From positions 1 through 12,072 of the forward strand of contig URDR01000083.1 in NCBI GenBank assembly GCA_900546645.1: DNA of 12,072 nt. Direction: 5' to 3'. Positions 7,901 through 12,072 of this stretch are shown one piece after another. The notes below the pieces were generated by a model. That model did not search any database and was not told where the DNA came from. It worked only from the letters and a program-made list of their open reading frames with translations. The stretch comes from an uncultured Bacteroides sp. (GTDB lineage: Bacteria > Bacteroidota > Bacteroidia > Bacteroidales > Bacteroidaceae). Position numbers and translations under genes: made by a program. Every line of letters starts with the position of its first letter. The first letter of the stretch is position 1.

Positions 7901-8901
7901 CCATAATGCGTTCCGGGAAGCGCATCCGAATAAAGCCTGATTCCTACCTCCTTTATATTGAATAAACCGCTACGCACAGAACCTGCCCAAATTCCATTCT
8001 CAGCATCAGCATACAGAGACAATATAGAATTACTAGGCAATGAATTTGAGTCGCCCGGAGTATGCTTCAGGTGAGTCACCTCATGCGTATCCGGTTGAAA
8101 TGTAAAAATGCCATCTCCATCGGTACCCATCCATATTTTACCGTCATACTCAGCCAAGGAAAGCACCACATTACACGACACTTCCGAGTTTCCTTTATGT
8201 AAATGATGCAACAATTTTCCTTCTGCTGAATAACATCTCACACCCTCCCCGTAAGAGGATATCCAAAAATGGCCCTGACTGTCTTTCAGCAATCCGGCAA
8301 CCCTATGGCAAGGGAATGGCAGTTCCCGGATTTTCCCCGAAGATATGTTAACCCAATAAGATTGATTCCATCGGTTTGAGAGAATCAAGGTCTGGCTGTC
8401 CCATAGTTCCAGATTCGTAATGTTATAATCGCAAGTCTCCGGAAGAGTCATCAACTGTTTTACTTGATTCGTTGCATCATCATATTGATAAATCCGGCCT
8501 CTTTCTCCCAATAAAAGTCCATGCGGTATCCGGCAAATGGAATAAGCCTGAACAATAGCTCCCTGTTCATCGCAGACCGGCAGAAATACATCCTCATATG
8601 CATAATAACGGAATACGCCTTCTGCTGTAGCAGCCCAAATATTCGACTGATTATCTTCTATCAACTGATATACCTTAGCAGTCAGGTAGCGTTTGAGTTC
8701 ATACCCATTAAAACGGCCAATACCGGAGTTTGTTCCCATCCAAGCATATCCGCTCTTTACACCGGCAACAATGCTATTGACTTGATAAGCCAGTCCGTTT
8801 TCAGGAGTAATCTGTTGGAATACATACTGCTTTTCAACCGCCAAGGCACACCGAAGCGTTGCAAACAAAACGATGATTAACCGTAATATAAAACGAACCA
8901 T
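4927..8901 (-). CDS. Hybrid two-component system sensor kinase/AraC regulator (HTCS)
   Basis: A 1324-aa one-protein sensor and transcription factor of the kind that controls glycan-use loci in Bacteroides. Order: signal peptide (1-21, CALA end); periplasmic beta-propeller repeats to about 630 (repeated IW.GT..GI/L units, e.g. WMGTNSG 54-60, IWMGTDGDG 256-264, IWIGTDGGG 352-360, VWIGSN 567-572); Y_Y_Y domain about 660-738; membrane helix 744-766; HisKA with H797 in HELRTP; HATPase with N914, DQGVGL 944-949 and GTGIGL 970-975; receiver domain with D1055-D1056, phospho-acceptor D1099, T1129 and K1151; AraC helix-turn-helix about 1215-1297. All key catalytic residues are present, so it should be functional. 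The 27 residues after the HTH are polar and Gly-rich. It sits between a GH95 enzyme and a sulfatase, its likely targets. The ligand is unknown, perhaps a small oligosaccharide of the same glycan. Confidence 0.95.
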   Translation of the reverse strand: MVRFILRLIIVLFATLRCALAVEKQYVFQQITPENGLAYQVNSIVAGVKSGYAWMGTNSGIGRFNGYELKRYLTAKVYQLIEDNQSNIWAATAEGVFRYYAYEDVFLPVCDEQGAIVQAYSICRIPHGLLLGERGRIYQYDDATNQVKQLMTLPETCDYNITNLELWDSQTLILSNRWNQSYWVNISSGKIRELPFPCHRVAGLLKDSQGHFWISSYGEGVRCYSAEGKLLHHLHKGNSEVSCNVVLSLAEYDGKIWMGTDGDGIFTFQPDTHEVTHLKHTPGDSNSLPSNSILSLYADAENGIWAGSVRSGLFNIKEVGIRLYSDALPGTHYGLSLKTVLSLFQEEGEEDIWIGTDGGGLNRFVPRDQKFYHYPATWGDKVVSLAGTDRSHLLVSLFDKGLFLYDKQARSYKPLTIVNDSINAFICQQGKSVNLLRHAPDEVLLLSEHPYCYNWKKHTFKEITFDSGKFSLQGEMKTIAMQENTVYVHDISRIYSLDAEHHVLGSLLAFKNDTIIHAASMDEHGELWIGSNYGLYHLSPTTGECRFISTNLISNLTSVTCDLRGRVWIGSNDRLFAYLIEEDCLIPYDSPDGVMPNEYLAKPRLLTNQGDIYLGTVNGLLHISPELPKEKIRQPILELAKVEVGGKRMDYPKGKILKLKEQPIPVVLSVLARNKDIFRKPAYRYTIHRSGLEPVYSYLPTLTLNGLPAGTYCITVACSTRMGGWTEDYPILELIVLQPWYKSGWFILAVLFFLALVLVFISAWVFRRRENQLKWEMREREKQMYEEKVRFLININHELRTPLTLIHAPLKQLIERLSPEDEQYRLLQGIANQSNRMKKLLNMVLDVRKMEVKESVLHIEEVRLDEWLNQILEDFRPEAALKHLTLVSRYELEDYLFCCDKEKCTTVVTNLLVNAVKYSNEGGEILLVVKPVDDGKTLRLSISDQGVGLKNVDVKQLFTRFYQGNNSRPGTGIGLSYAKILVEQQGGKIGAYDHVGESGATFWVELPSGMKPAKQLLHPQPYLNELLVSVENVEHVPSEMPYQEETKSKRLLVVDDNQEMAAYLTSALAPYFQEVQTASNGVEALELCKQWLPDVVVSDIQMPEMNGYELCKRIKENLDISHIPVLLLTARTDEESKIFGYKNGADNYLTKPFEISTLYTAVLSLLQNRERTRKEYTEVGNTSLPTPEESTFSPVDEKFLNKLNEVIMNNLNNPELGVEFLCSEMYISRASLYNKLKALTGMGSNSYVAKIRIEQAVKLLTSTDMHINEISDAVGFSSSRYFNRVFKEMMGCSPSQYKNPRRYSGDSEPGPKGGSREQIDGGVE

Positions 8902-8947
8902 AGTATTTTTTAAGTTTCTTTCTGGTCAAGAATCATTTATAATAAAA

Positions 8948-8978
8948 CAAAAATACAACTAATATCTGAAAGGACAAA
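8948..8978 (-). promoter_or_regulatory. Canonical Bacteroidetes promoter of the HTCS gene
   Basis: On the - strand a TTTG -33 box (8975-8978) is followed after exactly 19 nt by TATTTTTG (8948-8955), a full match to TAnnTTTG. Transcription should start near 8941, leaving a leader of about 40 nt that is A-rich before the ATG and has no Shine-Dalgarno site. The regulator therefore has its own promoter and does not depend on the GH95 transcript. Confidence 0.8.
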
Positions 8979-9003
8979 CAAGGCAAGAGCAAGGCTTTGA
9001 TCC

Positions 9004-9041
9004 AAAAAAAAGAGGCACAGAGAAATGTTTCACCATGCCTC
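9004..9041 (-). terminator. Terminator of the GH95 transcript
   Basis: On the - strand GAGGCA (9041-9036) pairs with TGCCTC (9017-9012), a partly paired loop lies between them, and eight T follow (9011-9004). It lies about 160 nt after the GH95 stop and directly upstream of the HTCS promoter, insulating the two genes. Confidence 0.75.
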
Positions 9042-9203
9042 AATTGGGATATTTAACACTGAAAATAAAAGATTTATCTGTTCCTGTTGAAGTTTCATGT
9101 CTCTCAGCAGATAGACTTACCTTCTGTCTGAACTACATGCCATGCACGGATTTACATTTCCATGAAGCACTGACACTCAACCAATCAATTTCTGTTTCAA
9201 ATC
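9042..9203 (-). other. Long 3' untranslated stretch of the GH95 mRNA
   Basis: These 162 nt separate the GH95 stop from its terminator. I see no supported gene on the - strand. Several AGAC/GTCT words around 9098-9142 could fold locally. An opposite-strand reading frame starting at 9035 begins inside the terminator stem and has no promoter or ribosome site. Confidence 0.4.
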
Positions 9204-11681
9204 TTACTCAACAACCAGACTATTGTTTACGTATTTTACCCGATAACTTTTTCCTTTTTGGGTTTTAAACTTCAAACTTACATTACCGTAACGGAGATGA
9301 CATGGAGTACCGGCATGAGAGGTAATTACAGCTTCCTGCAGCTGTCCCTTCTCCCACTTCATGGATAGTTCAAAATTACCGCGTGCACGGAGTCCGGATA
9401 CCGAACCGGAAGCCCAAGCATCAGGCAAAGCAGGTAAGAACTGGATAAATTCCATGTGACTCTGCAGCAGCATTTCAGTAATACCTGCCGTACCGCCAAA
9501 GTTTCCATCAATTTGGAAAGGCGGATGTGTATCCCACAAATTATTTAGCGTACCATTTTTCAGCAAGTTACTGAATAGTTTATAAGCATGATTTCCGTCT
9601 TGCAAGCGGGCCCACTGATTGAGTTTCCATCCCATACTCCATCCTGTAGCTCCATCTCCACGGTGTTCCAGAACCACGCGGGAGGCTTTCGAAAGTTCGG
9701 GAGTGGTAATGGGAGAAATGGTATGTCCCGGATGTAAACCAAACAGATGGTTTACATGACGATGCTCATCCTTGGGATCATCAATATCAGTTGACCATTC
9801 CATTAACTGTCCATAACGACCCACCCGATAAGGCATTAACCTCGCCAAGACTTGCTCCCACTGTTTGCGCTCCTTGGCATCTACGCGCAAGACTTTACTG
9901 GCATCGATGGCATTCAACAAAATTTCACGGACAACGGCGTGTACAAAAGTTGCTCCCTGGTCAACCGGACCATGTTCAGGTGAAGTAGAAGGAGCCGCCG
10001 TATAGGTTCCGTCAGGCTTATGCCACAGATAATCTACCGCAAAAGTAGCACTACTCTTGATTAAATCATAACCAATCTCTTTCAAGAATTTGATATCTCT
10101 TGTATAGTCATAATATTCCCAAATATGAGTAGCCAACCATGGTCCAGCCATCGGATTAAAGTTCCATGACATGTTCTCGCTTTCCAGAGGGGCCGTGAAT
10201 CCGAAGATATTTCCCGAAATAGAGGCCGTCCATCCGCGTGCACCAAAATAAGCCTGCGCTGTTTTCTCGCCGGGCTTGACCAATGTACGGATAAAATCAA
10301 TGAGCGGCCACATACATTCCTCTAAATTGGTAGAACATGCCGGCCAATAATTCATCTGCAAGTTAATGTTATTATGATAATCCACACGCCAAGGTCCGTC
10401 CACATTGTTGTGCCAAATTCCTTGCAAGTTAGCCGGCAAGTTTCCGGGACGAGAGCTGGAAATCAGCAAGTAACGCCCAAACTGATAATATAACTGTTCA
10501 AGATAAAGGTCTTTTTCACCCTTGCGATAGTTATTCAAACGCTGGGTAATAGGTAAATCACGAACTGCATCTGAAGCCGTTAGGTTCAGTTTTACCCGAT
10601 TAAACAGCGAAGCATAATCTGCATAGTGAGCCTGAAACAAGGCTTCATAGCCAAGTTTCACAGCTTCATTCATCCAATGAGCAGTTGTTTCTTCCGGATT
10701 CACTCCCACATACGTTTTTGGATCAGTGAAATCAGGGTTAAAATTAATGCGATAATCAGTATCGGCTGTTACGAGAAATACCACTTCATCGGCTCCCTCA
10801 ATACGGAGTTTACCATGAGTGTTCGCCACTGTTCCCCCTTGAGCCAAGGCACGTATGCGCACAACATAATCCATTCCATTGTTATCTAACTTAGCCCGAT
10901 AAACCAAACCATTCTTTCCTTCAGCTTCTATATGGCCTGTTGATACCGGATTAGGCGCATAGCTGAAGGTCAGGTTTTGCTTGGCCGGATGGTCTGCGTC
11001 ATAACGCATCACTAATACATTTGCCGGATACGAAATAAATGAAGTACGCTTATATAGTACTCCATCCTTACGGAACTGCACCACAGCACGAGCCGAATCG
11101 AGTGATAACTCGCGACGATATGCACTCATTCCAATGGCATTAAGCCCCGTTTCAATATAGAATTCTCCCATCGTGGTAAAATTCCCAAAACGAAACGGGT
11201 CTTCTTTGTACGATTCATATGGAACGGTACTGTTAAAATTCTGACAAGTCAGCCGCTCAGCCTCAGCCTGATTACCCTCAGCAAACGCTTTACGAATTTC
11301 ATCAAGCACATGAGCCGACTGTTTATTTACATTCCAATAATAAGCAGGTCCCTTGGCTGTATTCGGTCCTCCACGCCATAAGGTTTTCTCATTAAAAGTA
11401 ACGCGTTCTGCTTCTACCGAGCCTAAAATATTAGCACCCAAACTGCCATTACCTAAAGGCAAAGAAGCCGATTCCCATTCAACATCCGGATTTTGGGCAC
11501 AATCGCCAGCTGAAATTGGTTTCTTACCTTTCCATTTTTCAGGTTTTCCTTCGTACCACACAGCCTGTCCTTTCAAACTGGTAGGGGTATCAAACCAATA
11601 GGACAAAGAGGGTTGTATCGATTGACCAAAGGTCAAGATACTGACGAATAGACTAGATAGAAATACACTGATTTTCTTCAT
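9204..11681 (-). CDS. Secreted GH95 alpha-L-fucosidase-type glycoside hydrolase
   Basis: Glycoside hydrolase family 95, whose members mostly remove alpha-1,2-linked L-fucose with inversion; some act on L-galactose. The protein is 825 aa, typical of the family. A signal peptide ends near residue 20 (ILTFGQ), so it is exported. An N-terminal beta-sandwich with LPLGNGSLGANI (74-85) and NEKTLWRGGP (97-106) leads to the helical barrel. Expected active-site motifs are intact: HNNINLQMNYW (436-446), where N438 and N440 correspond to the paired catalytic Asn; STSPEHGP (565-572) with E569 as likely acid; and FQIDGNFGG (722-730) with D725. It has its own -7 box and terminator. The neighbouring sensor, the sulfatase and the fucose-permease remnant all fit fucosylated, perhaps sulfated, host glycans. 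Fucose rather than L-galactose specificity is inferred. Confidence 0.92.
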   Translation of the reverse strand: MKKISVFLSSLFVSILTFGQSIQPSLSYWFDTPTSLKGQAVWYEGKPEKWKGKKPISAGDCAQNPDVEWESASLPLGNGSLGANILGSVEAERVTFNEKTLWRGGPNTAKGPAYYWNVNKQSAHVLDEIRKAFAEGNQAEAERLTCQNFNSTVPYESYKEDPFRFGNFTTMGEFYIETGLNAIGMSAYRRELSLDSARAVVQFRKDGVLYKRTSFISYPANVLVMRYDADHPAKQNLTFSYAPNPVSTGHIEAEGKNGLVYRAKLDNNGMDYVVRIRALAQGGTVANTHGKLRIEGADEVVFLVTADTDYRINFNPDFTDPKTYVGVNPEETTAHWMNEAVKLGYEALFQAHYADYASLFNRVKLNLTASDAVRDLPITQRLNNYRKGEKDLYLEQLYYQFGRYLLISSSRPGNLPANLQGIWHNNVDGPWRVDYHNNINLQMNYWPACSTNLEECMWPLIDFIRTLVKPGEKTAQAYFGARGWTASISGNIFGFTAPLESENMSWNFNPMAGPWLATHIWEYYDYTRDIKFLKEIGYDLIKSSATFAVDYLWHKPDGTYTAAPSTSPEHGPVDQGATFVHAVVREILLNAIDASKVLRVDAKERKQWEQVLARLMPYRVGRYGQLMEWSTDIDDPKDEHRHVNHLFGLHPGHTISPITTPELSKASRVVLEHRGDGATGWSMGWKLNQWARLQDGNHAYKLFSNLLKNGTLNNLWDTHPPFQIDGNFGGTAGITEMLLQSHMEFIQFLPALPDAWASGSVSGLRARGNFELSMKWEKGQLQEAVITSHAGTPCHLRYGNVSLKFKTQKGKSYRVKYVNNSLVVE

Positions 11682-11710
11682 ATAAAATAAATAGGATTTA
11701 AGTTTGAATA

Positions 11711-11718
11711 CAAAAATA
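11711..11718 (-). promoter_or_regulatory. -7 box of the GH95 gene
   Basis: On the - strand TATTTTTG matches TAnnTTTG fully and lies 30 nt upstream of the GH95 ATG. The position 19 nt further up reads GATA, not TTTG, so the -33 box is weak. This fits a promoter that needs an activator such as the nearby HTCS. Confidence 0.6.
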
Positions 11719-11739
11719 GTGATTTATATTATTTTTCTA

Positions 11740-11919
11740 TCATGATATCAAACTTCTTTTATACGAACGATAACCATAAATTATAATCACGATAAAACAA
11801 ATAAATGGCAATATGAACGATACATTGACCGCCGGCATGCCCCAAAAGACTTTCATATCGATAATACAGGCCTGCAATGGAGGCAAAACAGAACCACCCA
11901 AAATACACGGCTCTTTCAT
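11740..11919 (-). pseudogene. C-terminal remnant of a fucose-permease-like MFS transporter
   Basis: Reading down from 11919, 59 codons encode the end of an FHS-family (FucP-like) sugar:proton symporter. ILGGSVLPPLQACIID matches the penultimate helix region, and MPAVNVSFILPFICF followed by IYGYRSYK matches the last helix and basic tail. The frame ends normally at TGA 11742-11740. The ATG at 11919 is preceded in frame by stops at 11920-11922 and 11926-11928, and nothing upstream resembles the other ten or so helices. It is thus a stump of a protein of about 400 aa. A 65-codon ORF in another frame at 11759-11956 overlaps it but carries none of this similarity. The match is from memory of family sequence. 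Its position before a GH95 fucosidase on the same strand makes a lost fucose uptake gene plausible. Confidence 0.6.
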
Positions 11920-11928
11920 TTAAGCTTA

Positions 11929-12072
11929 GATAAAGGCACATAATTCCCCCACCCACTTCTTATGGAAAGCAGGGATTTTGTTATGATTGATACCCAAAAC
12001 GTTACGAATCCTCTGAGATTACAAATTATCTCATTTTTGATCCAGCATATGTATCATTGCGGTAAAGTCCAA
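11929..12072 (-). other. Unassigned sequence, possible decayed coding relic and gene end
   Basis: The frame of the permease stump continues upstream through stops. Codons 12018-11929 (30 residues, including NVLGINHNKIPAFHKKW) look protein-like but match nothing I know. From 12072 the same frame gives 13 residues (LDFTAMIHMLDQK) before TGA 12033-12031. A second - strand frame gives 14 residues ending at 12026. Either could be the end of a gene that starts outside the window; I cannot choose. Confidence 0.25.

Noticed and set aside
9035..9268. 77-codon + strand ORF in the GH95-HTCS gap
   Set aside because: It starts inside the terminator stem, runs into the GH95 gene on the opposite strand, and has no promoter, ribosome site or recognisable family.
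11759..11956. 65-codon - strand ORF over the permease remnant
   Set aside because: The transporter similarity lies in a different frame (11919-11740).
12015..12038. Small + strand hairpin GAGAT/ATCTC followed by five T
   Set aside because: The stem is only 5 bp and there is no + strand gene upstream to terminate.

Overview
The window looks like Bacteroidales chromosome (Bacteroides or Phocaeicola-like). Signs of this are several TAnnTTTG -7 promoter boxes (one with a TTTG box exactly 19 nt upstream), a one-protein hybrid two-component sensor/regulator, a Ser-type lipoprotein sulfatase and a GH95 glycosidase. The genus comes from gene content and style, not from a database match.

Layout. (1) 1-101: the 3' part of tRNA-Asn(GTT) and its terminator. 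(2) 251-1608, + strand: a CorA-family divalent-cation channel overlapping a four-helix membrane protein of unknown function, then a long hairpin. (3) About 1741-2193, +: the remains of an OxyR-like LysR regulator. The DNA-binding half is gone and there is an in-frame internal deletion. (4) 2247-3104, +: a palindrome beside a -7 box, then a fused protein (DUF134 helix-turn-helix, Cys ribbon, NifX/NifB-type cofactor-binding domain, His-rich tail). (5) 3140-3190: a bidirectional terminator shared with the converging right half. (6) 3215-11919, - strand. Read in the direction of transcription this is a fucose-permease-like C-terminal remnant, a secreted GH95 alpha-L-fucosidase-type enzyme, a terminator, a hybrid two-component system with its own promoter, and a sulfatase lipoprotein.

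The right half reads as a small or decayed glycan-use locus. The hybrid sensor would detect a sugar released from a fucosylated, possibly sulfated host glycan such as mucin and switch on the fucosidase and sulfatase. No SusC/SusD pair lies in the window, and the only transporter trace is a permease stump. Either the core locus lies elsewhere, or this is a SusCD-less orphan cluster.

The left half is housekeeping ion transport plus one unusual stand-alone regulator. No complete mobile element, CRISPR array or phage gene is visible. The most original candidate is the DUF134-ribbon-NifX fusion with its palindrome, in a neighbourhood with no nif genes.
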